The notes below the pieces were generated by a model that saw only the letters and a list, made by a program, of their open reading frames with translations, was not told the DNA's origin and did not search any database. A stretch of 64,000 nucleotides of DNA from Pyrocephalus nanus (Eukaryota > Chordata > Aves > Passeriformes > Tyrannidae), in NCBI GenBank assembly GCA_038380795.1, contig CM076266.1, positions 15,040,145 to 15,104,144 of the forward strand, in the 5' to 3' direction. Below, piece after piece: positions 50,216 through 63,596 of this stretch. Every line of letters begins with the position of its first letter. Within the stretch, counting starts at the first letter, position 1. A program made the translations under genes and the position numbers.

Positions 50216-52364
50216 CCAATGTGTCAGATGTGGTCAGAAGAGAGAAAGAAGGAAAATTAGTCTTTATGAACCATCTTCTTTATGGTTTTAGGGTTAAAAG
50301 CCAGAAGACTCCCCAGTTCTCCAATTTTTCTAGTTGTCTTCTGTAACACACAAAAATCTCCGCTTCCAGCTGTATTGGGCCATAGGCTATTTTCCCATGG
50401 CTGTAAAGGATAAATTAGGGTAGGCTGGGGTTTTCTGGCCTGCTGAGTGGTGTAAAAGCGTGCACAGCCCAGAGTTGGGAGAAGCAGGATTCTCTCACTG
50501 TGTGAGGGAAGGTCAGCCCAACAAGCATGGTCCTGAGAGAGGAACAAAAGGCAACAAAAGCAGCCTACACCGTCCCATGAATTATACTGGAAGGGAAAGG
50601 TGGCCAGAGGAGAGATCACACTGCCTGCATGGGAGAAGAATATGGGATTCAGCATCAGTTACTTGGAGAAAAGGTTGATTTTGTCAGGAAGATGTAAGCA
50701 ACTGTCTACATGGGAAAAGGTCTTGGGGAGCAGACTGATTCTTGAGAACACGTACTGACTTTGGAAATCAGGAGAGGAATGATTTTGAACTTGTGGATGG
50801 TGAAGGGAGGCAGCCAGGACGGCGATGGACCACCCTGCCCCTTCCAGAGAAGGGGAGTCAGCAAAAAATCCTGCTGAAATAAGGATTTGCTTTTGGACAA
50901 CAAGCAGAAAATTATTTGATCAAGAGAGAGGAGCTAACCCAAAAAATATCATGTAACTTAATGCTGGGGGATTTTTGAGAAGATGCTGGGGCCTCCAGAG
51001 CATCCGTCCCTGAACTCACACGCTGGATATGGGCTTGCAGCAGCAGTTGACTGCGGCACTGGGTGTTCCTGCCTTGCAACAGCCCAGTGAAGAGCCAGAG
51101 TCTCCTGCCAGGCATGAGCAGTGTGTGTTGGGGAATAGGGCGGGGACCTGGGATGCACATCAGTATTGTTTTGTTGTTGATCTCAATTTCAGTTTTTCTT
51201 CATCTGAGGGAGATCTCCTGGATACTGCAAGTGAGATAGATTTGTGGGGAATTTTAATCACATCTAAACCCATGAATTAGCCCTCACTTTGTTTGTCCCT
51301 TCCCCTTCTCTTGGAACCAATCTGAAAGCTGGAACCAGGAGTTCAGACAGGACCCCTGCACTGCCTCTTTCTCCAGGTCCTGTCGAAGCGCCTTATCTTT
51401 AAGTAGTCTGCATGCAAACAGTGTCTGCTGGAACATGATGAATTTGTGAGATGTATTTACCATCCCGAACTAGATTTTAAACAAATTGACATTTTAATAT
51501 GCATTTATTCCTGTCGCATTAAAAAAACCTGCTGGTATTATGCCAGAATGTGATATATAATGATGCTGTTTAGCGGCAACTCTGTCATTTGGTGTTGTTG
51601 ACAGTAAAATAAATTAACATAATAAACATAATTTGCTCAAAAACAGCTAAGTAAAAACAGATGGTTAAAATATTTTGGCAGGACCCGTTAGCCCAGGTTT
51701 ACGTGTGTGTTTAGACATTAGTTCTGTTTGCAACATATGTTACCTATTTTCTTGATCCCATTTAATATGCAAATACACACCCTCTTCCACAGTTGTATAA
51801 ACAGGTCCTTTTCAGCCTGAGCAATGGGGAGGGTGGAGGGAATGAGAGTGTCTTCTTGTTTTTCGGTGTCAGGACCAATTTTCAGCTATGTAAATGGGAC
51901 AGAAAAGTAGCCATAGTACTGTAAGAAACAAACAGGGCAGAGGGTGGAGCATAACAACATATTTGTGTGCTGAGACAATGGATCTATTACTGGCCCTTGA
52001 TACCTCCTTGTGTAAGGCACTGGTTTGTTGCTTGTGCTCCTGACTCTGCCCCAGTGTGCTGCCCCACTGGGCTCTGCAGCCTCCCACTTAGTTCTCACTG
52101 CATTGGCCTGAGTCCCAGCAGGATTAATGCTCACATCTAGTCCCATCTTTCTCTTCCTCCTGTTTGTGAGGGCTAATATGAAAAAAAAGGAAAAAGTGGA
52201 AAAAGAAGAGGTGGAAAGTAAGCTGCTCCTATAAAGAGAACCTGGCATTGGAATGGGACTAAGTTCATTTTTTAAAGCTATTTCTAAACTGATATAGGAA
52301 TGTGAATACTATGAAATTCTTGTTAATTTTAGAGGTTACATATCTGTCAGTAATTGTCAAGGTA
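50216..52364. other. Intergenic, with a conserved-looking AT-rich block
   Basis: No gene was recognised. The segment at about 51395-51775 is notably AT-rich and repeat-free. It includes ATTTAATATGCAAAT (an octamer-like POU site) at about 51758-51772, and several TAAT cores, a composition typical of vertebrate conserved noncoding elements. Confidence 0.45.
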
Positions 52365-52466
52365 TAGAGACATGGTTTAGTGGTGGACTTAGAAGTGCTG
52401 GATTAACAGTTGGACTCAGTTATCTCAGAAGACTTTTCCAACCTAAATGATTCTATGATTCTATAG
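52365..52466 (+). mobile_element. CR1 LINE 3' tail
   Basis: The last 100 bases of a CR1: an ACATGGTTTAGTGGTGGACTT block, GTTGGACTCAGTTATCTCAG, then TTCCAACCTAAATGATTCTATGATTCTATAG. The terminal tandem is intact. Confidence 0.93.
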
Positions 52467-55400
52467 AAATGAAAGTAATCTTCATGCTGCAAGAGAAACT
52501 AAGGGCCTCATACCTGGGCATAACTTTATATTTTATATATGTTTTATGTAAATTGTATATTTCATATAAATTGTAATTACATGCACATCTTATGTACTTA
52601 ATTTGCACATAAGATGCACCTTTTAAACCCCAGCTCCAGAACAGAAGAAACATGAGAAAAACATGGGCCATCAGTACCTCTAAGAGCTTCTGGAGAGCTT
52701 TGAGCCAGAAGGCAAAGGTGACCTTTGGTGCCCTTCTGAGACAGCCCAGGACGTGCTCATACCAGACTGCACCAGCCACACAGGATAAGTTTTGTTAACA
52801 CATGGACTAGAAAAAACGATGGCAATGTGAGCTCTTTCCCTGAAGTCAGTAGTAAACTGTGCACACTAAGTGGCCACGGGCTGTCCCTCTACCCAATTTT
52901 GTAACACTCTTTCTCACCTCACATTTCCAGAGGGAGAATGGTTGTTCATATCCCCTTTTCCATTCATCCTTCCCAAAATCTTCTGCCCCCCTACTTGGAG
53001 ATCTTCCCCTACCCATCCCCTCCAAACTCCAGCAAATGTCACTGCCTATCTCTCCCCACACTGGCAGCTCTTCCCTCCTGCCCCATGTCCCTTCCTGCAG
53101 CAGCACCCAGAGGGCAACACTTGGAAAGGGACTGGGACACCTTTCTGCCTCTGGAGCAGAAGGGGATGAGGGAGAGTGGGAATAATGCCATTACCTCACA
53201 TATCATCCATGCTGTGCCTTAAAGCAGTGACTTACAGCGTCCACATCATGAGTGCCCAGGGCCTCATCTTGCAGAGAGGGCTCTAGATGTCCAGGAAGCA
53301 TGGGGTTGCTCTCCAGGGAGGTATGTAGTCTGTAATTGCAGAAATATGTGGCACAAGGGAGCACTTCCAGAAGTTCCTCAAAATGTCACTGTCCCTTCCT
53401 TGCCTGGCTCTACAACATATCCAATATAAAATATTATTTGTGAAACTTCCTTTTAATTGCTGTTTAATGGCTCCTAATATATTTCAAATAGGCATCTGCA
53501 AGTTCGTTTTGACATTTATTAGAAGCCATTAGATACCAATTTAATGGTGATTTTATGACAAATGTCTGACGTAGTTAAAAATGTGATGGTTGATAAATTA
53601 TAATGTGATGTGCTTTTGAGCATCAGGGAATTAGACTGTTTCTAAATGTGACTGTTTTTGATGTTGTAAATTAAATTTTATTTCTAACTGATTTATTTTT
53701 GTGGATTCTGAAAGTGAAGGGAATCAGAAGTTGAAGAGGTAGAGGGGAAGAAGGTTCTGATGAGAGAAAACGTGGCCAGTCAAACCAGTACAAGTTCTGG
53801 TGACCTGATTTGGGTGAAGGAAGGTGGTATTTGGAATAACTTGCCTTTTAGAGGAGTTGCTTGACCCTTCCTACCAGTGTTCTAGTAAGCACTTTCCCCA
53901 GCATTAGTCTGATTATTTGTTTATCACTTTTATTATTATCTCACAGAGCATCATTCATTCTAGACCATCACCTCCTTGTGCCAAAGAAAGGACAAGTGTT
54001 TGTCTCGCCCAGACAGTTTACAACACAGGCAGGCCCAGGTCTGAGGGAACAGGGATACAGAACTAGCATTATAGGCAGCAAACACTGGTTTTCAGAAAGC
54101 TTTTCCTAGACATCATGACAGAAGAGATTTTATAGACAGTTAGCAAATGTTTATAGGAGTCTTGTCACAAGGACAATAGTGTAAATGGGTGAGGAGAAAG
54201 CTGTGCAATTGAAAAATGGGTGATAGAGGCTGCCAAGAGATCCCTAAGCTACAGGGTTAAGGCAGATCATGGATGTGGTTACCAAAGAAAATCTCAGTCT
54301 CAAGTTGCATGGAAATCCCACATTCACATTAACATGTGCACAAAGCAGTGGAACAGACCCATAAGTATATCTCAGATTTCAAAGTGAGTACAAAACCTGC
54401 AGATGTGGGAAGAGATGCTTTCTCACAGATTGCTTCTGGCTTTAGGAGAAAAAAATTGCTAAGATTACTGTGCATGCCCAGATGGAAAACAGGACTTCTT
54501 GGAGACGAAGGTACAAGTCAAAGGACTTAGTGTCAGGCAAGGTCACCTGGGCCTCCAGAGGCAATAAAGAATCTGGATGTGGTGGAGAGGATGTCTTTGG
54601 AATTTGTGGTGTTTGGGATGAAAGAACTAAAGCAGCCTTCAGCTCTGATACATCTCTGGGCTCTCCTGGCCTCCCCCACCTCCAAATGTAGACTCAGGTG
54701 CTGACAATCCTGAGCTGCCCTGCTGCTGGAGGGCTGAACTACCTCTTTCTGATGGCCTTGTGCCTGAGGCACTCATCCTGTCCATTGTCTAGTGGCTGTT
54801 CCCATTGCCACGTTCATTTGATCCTCATGGATCAAATAGGTACAATGAAGACCTGCCTAGAAAAAGTGCCTGGGAACTGATGGATTAGGTTTCATGGCCC
54901 GTATTTGGGAGGAATGAGGAATGCCCTGAAAAGACACCAATTTCTTAATTTTCGCTTGCCATGGTCCAAGAGTTTGACAGCATGGGAGGACTGCCAGGCA
55001 TGCCTGAGTGAGCAAAAATGCCGATGGTGTGACAGCATCTGGTTTGGCATCTGTGTCTGCAGCCACGGGGATGCTGGGTATGATCCTGGGTAGCTTCACC
55101 TTGTTGATGACCACAGCACATCATCAGCAGTGCCTGTCTTTGTGCCTGCTCGATGAAGGCTGGCTTTTTACAATGTCACCATCACAGCATGGTCTGTCTG
55201 ACAGCTCTGCACAGAGCACGCCATGGCCTCCATTGGGATGTCAGGTATGGCTTCTTTATATAATTTCTCATGTGTGGCTGAAGGTAGTGGTCACAACACT
55301 TTGCAAGGCAGGCAGGAAGAAGAGCAGGGTGTCACATAGACTGTTCATGAATCAGTTGTGGCATGGACTGTACACTGCCTGCTCCTGCTCCTCCACAGGC

Positions 55401-56089
55401 TCACTGCTGGCTAGAAGATACAGCTCTGCAGCCAGTTTGGGCAAGGGAGCCTGTCAGGTCCTCCCCTGCACTATGGAGGCAGTCGTCTTCCAAGCCTGGG
55501 ATGTGAGCCTTGCTCAGATACCTTAGAGCCCAGTGTACTTGCTTTTAGTGATTCTTACATAGGCCTGGAATCAAAAAATAGTGTCCTCAGTAAAACCATG
55601 CATCTTCCCAACTCTAATATTGATCCATGTGGCTTTCTAAAAACCAAGATTTTTGTTAAACAAAATGCCCTTTTCTGTAAGTTGTAAGTGTGAACTGAAA
55701 GAGCTCCATGATGTATTTATACAGGGTCAAAAGCTCTGTTAATTTAATTCAAATCTTCCTAGGCAGTGTTTCCCTAACACACTGAATGGGTCCATTTTCT
55801 TGTCTATTTTTCAAGTTTTTGAAGTTTTTTAATTCTTTCTATGAGTAAATGTCATTTTACCATTGCACAGTTAAGGGCCAGGGTACTTGATACAGGTCAT
55901 GTCTGTATAAAGGCTTGAAAAAGGAATACTTTGCATTTCTACCACTGTGGTGCATGTGAGGGTCTTCAGGTTTGATGAAGCTGAGCTTTGTTCTTCTTGT
56001 GTAGGGGCTTACATCTGCCAGGACCATTGTAAACAGTACTAAGGGGAGACTTCACAGAGTTTTCATCATGACACACATGAATGAAAAGC
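52467..56089. other. Intergenic desert, no gene recognised
   Basis: The block opens with an AT-rich stretch holding a perfect 10-base inverted repeat (CATCTTATGT at 52586-52595, ACATAAGATG at 52607-52616). The segment 53455-53700 is AT-rich, unique and conserved-looking. A 172-codon + frame at 55008-55526 overlaps an open minus frame (54857-55114). Neither resembles a known family, and both are more likely chance in a GC-richer stretch. Confidence 0.5.
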
Positions 56090-56734
56090 CAGACAGGAGC
56101 CAACAGAGTGCACTTTCGGCCCAGAAAGCCAAACCTGGGTTGTGTCAAAAGAAGCATGGCCAGTAGGTCAAGGGAAGTAATTCTCCCCCTCTACTCTGCC
56201 CTTGTGTACTTGGAGGCACTGGAGTACCTGGAGTATTGTATCCAGGTCTGGGCTCCTCAACAAAAGAAAAACATGGACTATTTGAGTGGGTCCAGAGGAG
56301 GGCCGTGAAGATGAGCTGGAGGGCTGGAGAACCTCTCCTTTGAAGACAGGCTGAGAAAGTTGGGGCTGTTCAGCCTGAAGAAGGGAAGGCTTTGGGAAGA
56401 CCTTATATCTAGTTCCAGTACCTAAGAGGGCTTATAAAAAGGAGAGAGAAGGACTTTTTATATGGGCAGATAGTGTCAGGACAAGGGGCAATGGTTTTAA
56501 ACTGAAAGAGGGCAGGTTTAAATAAAGATGTCAGGAAGAAATTCTTTACTCAGAGCGTCATGAAGCACTGGAACAGGTTGCCCAGAGAGGTTGTGGATGC
56601 CCCATCCCTGAAAGTGTTCCAGGTCATGTTCAGTGGGGCCCTGAGCAACCTGATAATAGTGAGTGGCATCTCTGCCAGTGGCAGGGGGGTTGGAGCTGGA
56701 TGATCTCTGAGGTCCAAATCACTCCATGATTCTA
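56090..56734 (+). mobile_element. CR1 LINE 3' fragment, longest + strand copy in the window
   Basis: It begins within the end of the ORF2 region (GCCAGACAGGAGCCAACAG, CAGAAAGCCAAACCTGG). It continues with TATTGTATCCAGGTCTGGG, AGGAGGGCCGTGAAGATGA, a TTCAGCCTGAAGAAGGGAAGG block, GGTTTTAAACTGAAAGAGGG, AACAGGTTGCCCAGAGAGG and the terminal CACTCCATGATTCTACA. It is a typical 5'-truncated copy. No coding capacity remains. Confidence 0.93.
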
Positions 56735-59374
56735 CATACCCATGACACTGTGCACAACCTGCCTGTTTTGCCAGAGGTCTAAAAGCACCTTTCGGATCAG
56801 TCACTCACAAGTGACAGGGATCTGTACGGCACCTGGACTGACATGAGGAGTTAGCTCAAGATAGCTAGCACATGTTAAACTTGCACTTTCAAACACCCTG
56901 CCAAAGTTCCCCCCAACCCAGTCGACAAGCTTTAAAGTGTTAAATGGTACATTGCAGAACAGAGAGAAATTAGAAGCAATCAGTCCCAGGCTGAGCCCAA
57001 ACTCCCTGTTGACAAGCCCTCATACCCTGCAGTTGGGTGAAGCCCAGCCCTGTGCTGGCAGCTTGCTGGTGTGCCCGCTGCTCTGCCAGGCACAGAGCAC
57101 CTCACGTTCCTCTGCAGGCTCCTGTGCCTCTTCCTTGCCTTGTATGGAGGTCCTCTGCACAATGGAACTTGTCTTGGTTGTGCTTCTCTGTCCTTTTTCT
57201 CCCTCTCTCAATCTGACTTTGCAGAGAGAGAGGTGCTGGCCAAAGCTGAACACACCATTCCAGGAGAGGAAATACCATTATACTGGCATCATGAGTGAGA
57301 GGGATTCTAGTGCTGTGTTAAAGTGAAGCATGAGCCTGGGTACATCTGGGTTCTGTTCTCAGTCATGCTCAAGATTTTCTCTGAAGTTTGCTCTACTTAC
57401 TCAGAGGCTCTATGCTGCAGACTCTCTCTCTGTGAAAATGGCTGTAATATTTTCCCTACATCTTAAAATTATTGGGGTTGTGAAAGACTTGGATCCTTGA
57501 GGGCAGATGTAATTAAAAATGCAACATAGGGTGGATTAATTATACCCCAGGACTCTGGTAACAGAAGCCAAATGTCTTGTTCCGTGGTTTTATAAGGAAG
57601 AAATATGTGTTTGGGCCATGCTGTGTCACTGGGCTCTGCTCCCCAGTGCTGATGTACAGGGACTGAAGCAGGGCTGGAGCTGGGAAAGCCGTGGTGGGGA
57701 CAGCAGGGACAGGAGCTCCCCCCGAACCTGCACTGGGGTTGCCAGTGGTGCTGCTGCTGTGATTTAGTTAAATAGTAGGGCCTGATTCGACAGGTTGCTG
57801 AATACACCTGGAGTTGCTGAGTGAGCAGGGCACTGACTCCAGCCTGGCTTCATAACCATCTCAGCACCAAACAGCCCTGTTTTGGTGTATGGGGCAGGTT
57901 TGTGTTTAGTTATATATCCATGCATGGCCATCATGCTTGCTCCATGTATGTATGAGTGTGTGTGACTGCAACACACATGCCCTTCTTGGCCAATATGCGT
58001 CTGGTGAAAGATGAACCCAGCCACAGATTCAGCATGCTGGGGTTAATCTCCAACTCACTGGCAGTCGATGCAGGTCCAGCCCTCTTTCTTGTTTTGAGCA
58101 AAGGGAAAAAAAACCCAACCCTGTGTGATTTGTTCCTGTAAGAGCAGCTGATCTGGACTGGATTTCGTCCAAGTCTTCATGTGATTATATGGCCAAATCC
58201 CCACAGTGTGTACACAAAGCTATTAAAAAAAGATGAGACACTTTAAAATACTGTAAAAAGATCTGCTTAAATTGTAAGAAATACTGAATTTCTGCCAGGG
58301 ATTTTGGTATTCAAGCAAAAATTCAAATCCCATTACAAGATTTGTTACATTATTGAGCAATTAGAAGTATCCTTAGTTAAATAAAGAAAAAAACTGAACT
58401 GGTCTGATAGTGAACTATCAAGCAAAAATAAAACAAAATATGCCAGTGTATGAACAGTGAAGCAGAGTTTCTGCAGGAGGGAAAAGCCTACAAGCAGATT
58501 GATGGTGGTGGTGCATTTCTCTCTTGTAGAAATATGACAACATAGAGAAAAGAGAGGACAGGGGAGCTCACTTGTGGTGAGTATAAGAACTGGCTGAGCA
58601 GCAAAGCCCTTATTTTCTCTGGATAATTTTTTCCTAAGTGAGCAAATGCCTGCTATAGAAATGTCAAACATTTTCCAAGCAAGGTTCCAGGTAGAGAGTG
58701 TTGACTTGCATATCTGAGAAATCACTTAAACTTCAAACTTCATGAACAGATGTCAGTGTTTTGAAGCTCTTTGACATTATTCAAGATGCAGGTGGCATAT
58801 TGGCACTACTGACTTAGCTCTGGGCAGCAATGGGCATTGCCTGGGAGGTGCAGGATCTCATCACTCTTCCCAAAACTCTGGTCATGCTCAACGAGGAAAG
58901 CCAGGCTAAGATGAACTATAAATTGCAAAATATGTATTTTTAGTAAAAATTATGTGGGAAGTCCAATTTAAAAAAATTATAATAACATTGATGTTACTGG
59001 TGTGTATGTCATTTTTCATGTATAACAGGAAAGAACAGATCTTTCATGTCAGCTTAGGCCAAACCTAGTAGACTGTGAAACTCTAGAGAAGAAAGGGATT
59101 TAAAAATTGCAGTTTTGTCTCCAATCTCCTGTTTACTTGCTGCTCCCAGATTTCCCCGGGTGCTTTCTCATTTGATCAGCCTCCAGCTACCAGAACCTTG
59201 ACATCTAATATGTTTTTGGAGTGCATTCATTCCAAATGACCAGTTCTCAATGACCAAAACAAGCCTGGTCAAGATTGCCTTGCCCAGTCTTGTCTATATG
59301 CCTGGCCCAATGCTGCAATGTGCTCAGCATTCTCAGCTTCCCCCTCACTGGCACTCTGCTGCAAGTGTCTCTTT
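56735..59374. other. Intergenic, no gene recognised
   Basis: Unique sequence with a GC-richer middle (about 56990-57730) that yields overlapping short frames on both strands. An AT-rich stretch at about 58200-58460 carries nothing recognisable. Confidence 0.55.
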
Positions 59375-59640
59375 GAATCACAGCATGGTTTGGGTTGAAA
59401 GGACCTTTGAAGATCAACTAGTCCCATCCTCCTGCCATGGGCAAGGACATCTTTCACTAGATCAGGCTGCTCAAAGCCTCATCCAACCTGACCTTGAACA
59501 CTTCCAGGGATGTGGCATCTACACCTTCTCTAGGCAGCCTATTCCAGTGTCTCATCACCCTCGTCATCTGAAGTTTCACCCTAATGTCCAGTCTATGTTT
59601 AAAACTGTTGGCCCTTGTTCAGTCACTACAGGCCTCTCTT
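59375..59640 (-). mobile_element. CR1 LINE 3' fragment
   Basis: The segment opens GAATCACAGCATGGTTTGGG and continues AAAGGACCTTTGAAGATCA, GTCCCATCCTCCTGCCATGGG, a CTCATCCAACCTGACCTTG block, and ACACCTTCTCTAGGCAGCCT. This is the reverse complement of a CR1 3' end. The + strand open frame across it (59250-59681) is an artefact of this element. Confidence 0.93.
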
Positions 59641-62600
59641 CTCCGCTGGCAGAAGCTTTGCTTTCGGCTGCCCCTCCATGACACTGGGAAAGGGAGCATG
59701 GCAGAACATAATGTCCAAAGAAGCATTAATTCCCTTCCCATGGGCCTCCAGAACACCTACCAGTGAGGCTGCCCTCCTGCTCCCCTGAGCAGTGATGCTC
59801 TGACCAGAGCAGGGCTGCGGGAGGAGCTCTTTGAAATTCCTACCCCTACGATTTGGATGCCAATGCTAGTCCACACATTTAAAACAACTCCTAGTGTCTC
59901 TAAAACTAGACTTGGTGGGGTGATGGGTTTGTTTGGCTTTTTTTTTTTGGTTGGCTTTCTTGTAGTTTTGTTTTTTTTGGTTTTTTTTTTAAGTGTGAGT
60001 CCTTTATGTCCCAGGTACAAATGTTTGCAGGGCAGAAGAGCCTGCAGTGGGACCATCCCAGTTTACAGCTAATGTCAGGTGAGACACCTGCTTGCCTTCT
60101 GCTGCCTGTGCAGGACACTGCCATTTGGCCCTTGAGTGAAGATGGCCCAAATGGGTGAAATGAGTGGGTATGTGCTTGGCCAGCTTCATACCAGGTGGCA
60201 GCTAAAGGGCTGGAACTGAGGCATTTTCCTTAAATTTTTTTGTGTCTGGTCCTCATGCCAATGGAACTGGAAGGGATTGCTAGAGGAAGAATGCCAGGAG
60301 AAGGCTCTGGAAAGCACAGTCTGGCCCCATAGGTTTAATCTGGACCTTCTCAAACCATGAGGATTTGGCAGGTTGAGTTTCCAAGTTCATCTGGCTGAGA
60401 CATCGAGGAATCAGAGAAATCTCCTTTTCACTTGGTTCCAGGTGAAGCAAGATAACTTGTTCTGGCAGCCTTTCAGTGTCCCAGAAATCTGCAATGATGT
60501 ATGCTGAAGTGTGTGCCCCTACCCTCCAAGGAAGAGTTCAGCATCATAAATAAACTTGTATAGCCTAAACCACACCCAGAAGAAGAACCTTTTCAAAAAA
60601 AGCAGTGAGTTCTCACCATTGCCTTCAGCAGTTGCAGTTCAGCAAGCTGATTTAATAAGGGACTTCAATATATGTTCTTCTTCCAAAAAAATCAGATTTC
60701 TCTTAACTATTCAAAAGGCAACAATCAACATATGGAGAAAAAAAGTTTGCAAATATGATTGTTTCCTTCAAACTGTGTGTTACGCTGCTTTCCTGCTCAG
60801 CTGGCACTGTTTTGAAAAATATATGTGAGTATTTAACATGCTAATTAAATGCCTTGTGCTACACTGCCTCCTTTTAGCACTTCCTTGAGAATTCTCCAAG
60901 GAGTTGATGCCTGTGTCTGCACCACTGCAGCACTGCTGCCAATGCAGGCCCTCTCGCCACCAGGTCCCCTTGACTTCCCTAACAAATATCTGGTGCAGCA
61001 GAAATGAAAACTGAAGCAGAAACTTTAACACTTTGCTTTTCTTTGGGGAAAACACAGGGCAAAACCTCAGTGGTATCCTTGAAAAGTAGTTCATAATACT
61101 TAAAAATACTGAGCAGCTCTCTCATATGTGATAAAATATTATGATGATTTATGACAAGAGAAACCTTTAGATTATATTTAATGAGCTTGCATTATATCAG
61201 TTTATTAGAGGAGAGACAGTCCTCATTAAAATAATTTTCAGAATTAAACTAGAAACATTATTGGACATGTTTGGGGATATAAAACTCCCATTCATGGGCA
61301 AATCTCATCCATTTGCCAAATGTGAAAGTACAAGGATCCTTTTAAATGTGAGGAAGGTGACAGACAATAATGGTACAGTTTTCCAAACTGTAATTTTAGC
61401 TCTGATCAAAGCTTTATTTCAGGTTGCACATTATTTCTGTGAGAAGTCTTGTTTTTCCCATTAGGAAATATATTAGGGTTTGGAAGCAGTATGTGAAGAA
61501 CAACTGAGTTTGTAGTAGTTGCTAACTCAATTCTGCAGTCTGAAAACAAGGGAAAGAAGGGGTTTGTCCCATAGAAGCAGCGTGACAGCTTTGTGCTTGG
61601 CTTTCAGATCACCTTGGGCTTCTCTTAGAATGATTTATTTTCCACTTTACTTTGTGTTTATGAAATGGTTTGTGTGATGCATTATAAAATCTGGAAACAC
61701 AGCAGCAAAATCCGTTTTCCTCATGTTCTGCAGATCACCAGTGACATGAAAGCCTTGGCACAGCCTGTCAGCAGAGCACGGGTGAGTGTCAGACACACGT
61801 TTCTTTCCCAAGTCCCACAAGAAGGGAAAACTTGTTGAAATGTTTGTGTGCTTGTGTTGGACCAGACAGCCTGACAACTCTGCTTAATGACATGAGAGGA
61901 ATTTAACATAATTTAAAGCTACTCTGATCACTGATCTCATCATAAAGAAGTTTAGGGGCTTTTTCTACTTCCCAACTCCCACCGAGTTCATTGTCCATTG
62001 ATGTCAATAGGAATGAGCATCCTGGGTGTGCAGTGCTGAGTCTGACATTTCAATGAGATGCAGTACAGAGTATGAGCAGAACACCTCGGCCCCTTCAGAT
62101 TACACAGATTTAGGGGAGTGAGAGAGGAAGAGAGAGACAGAGTGGTAAAAAAAAGTGCCCTTTTCTGCCTAGCTTTACACTGACTGAAGTGGTGAGAGCA
62201 ATTGGCAGGTGATAGGATTGCATCCAAGACCTGATTTTTTCCTTTAAATGCCTATAAAAACCAGAGCCTGCAAAGGGTCAGAATAAACATGAGGTAAAAA
62301 ACTGTGCCTTACTTTTACTGTGAAGAAAAATTAGCAGTGGAACAGGAGCGCCCCTTCCCTGATTTGATTGTTGCTGCAATCCCAGAAATTAAGTACAGCT
62401 TGGCCACTGGATACCAGGCCAACAAATGCTCCCAAGACAACAATATGTTGTATGGAAAATTTATTTCTAGATTTGTTTAACAGTCTCAAAATGTCTTTTC
62501 CTAACGAATGTACTTGCTTAATTTAAATCACAGAGCGTCTGGCCATTGGCTTTATTTGGAAAGTAAATAAATACAGTGGAAGTTCGTACTATATCTGTTA

Positions 62601-63565
62601 GACAGATGCATTACAGTACAGCTCAGGGCATGTGAAACTGAGCACCTGAGTTGTTTTTGTGGCCACAGGACCACACATGACACCCAAAGGGTAACATAGG
62701 ACATCCAAGACAGGTGTTGAAAGGCAGGATATGTGACTTCACATTCTGTATCAATTCAAATTGGAGGTGAAGGGATGCTCCCTTATGCTCCTCTGATAAG
62801 TCCGCTCACTGTTTCTAAGATTAATAAGTTCTCCCTGAAATTTTTTTTTCTTTTTAGTCTTTTTGTTCACTGTGCTCTCCATAGGGGCCTGCAGTGCTGG
62901 AAAATCTTACATCTGACAGCAGAGTCCAAAGTGGGCTGAGAGCCATGTAGACTGGACCTGTCAATAGAGTGGTATCTGCATCTCCTGCTTCTCTAAAATG
63001 GCCTGGCTATACTGGGAAAATCTTCATTATAAGGATCAATTTCCCTCCAAGGATGGGAAGGGGTCCAACTAGACTTTTCTCTCTGCAGGAATAAGACTGC
63101 AAACTCAATTTTTATGCCACTGACCCTAGTATGGAAATTTGTTTTGGAAATGTGCAAAGCCTATTCACCTAATTTCACAAAGGGTAAACAACTGCCACGG
63201 GATAGGAGAAACATTTTGCCACTATCACCCTGACTTAGTCTGAAGTTAATTTCCAGGAAGAAGGCAGTGTGAGATGAAGTCATCTCACCACTGCCAGCAG
63301 GCTGAGAGTGAAACAGGTGATAGCTGGCTGCAGCCAACTATCCATTTTTATGTCCTCTGGGCCATCTCCAACAAAACCCACACAGAACAGAACAGAACAG
63401 AACATCGCACCTCCTTCATTGTACAAGCAGGGAAATTTCCAGGCTATGATAAGCAACGTTCTTCACCGCTGTAGAAAAAGAGTAGTGTTGCCTAATTTTG
63501 TTCTCAGGTTGATTCTGGTGGGGACCTTAAGCAAGGTGATGAGTATATTTTTTTCTTTTCCACAG
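59641..63565. other. Intergenic, no gene recognised
   Basis: Mostly unique sequence. It includes a G/T-rich low-complexity tract at 59920-59995 and a short (GAACA) pentamer repeat at about 63385-63404. No coding homology was seen. Confidence 0.55.
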
Positions 63566-63596
63566 AACAGCAAGCCTCGCAACAAAAGACCTGAAG
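63566..63596 (+). other. Possible 31-base microexon
   Basis: A strong polypyrimidine tract and acceptor (TTTTTTTCTTTTCCACAG) precede AACAGCAAGCC...CCTGAAG, which is followed by the donor GTAAAG. One frame reads NSKPRNKRPE. Both splice signals are good, but such short matches arise by chance in a region of this size, and no partner exon was identified. Confidence 0.15.

Noticed and set aside
55008..55526. 172-codon + strand open frame, with an open minus frame at 54857-55114
   Set aside because: I considered a gene fragment or pseudogene, but neither strand gives a recognisable motif or splice structure.
59250..59681. 143-codon + strand open frame
   Set aside because: It overlaps and is explained by an antisense CR1 3' end (59375-59640).
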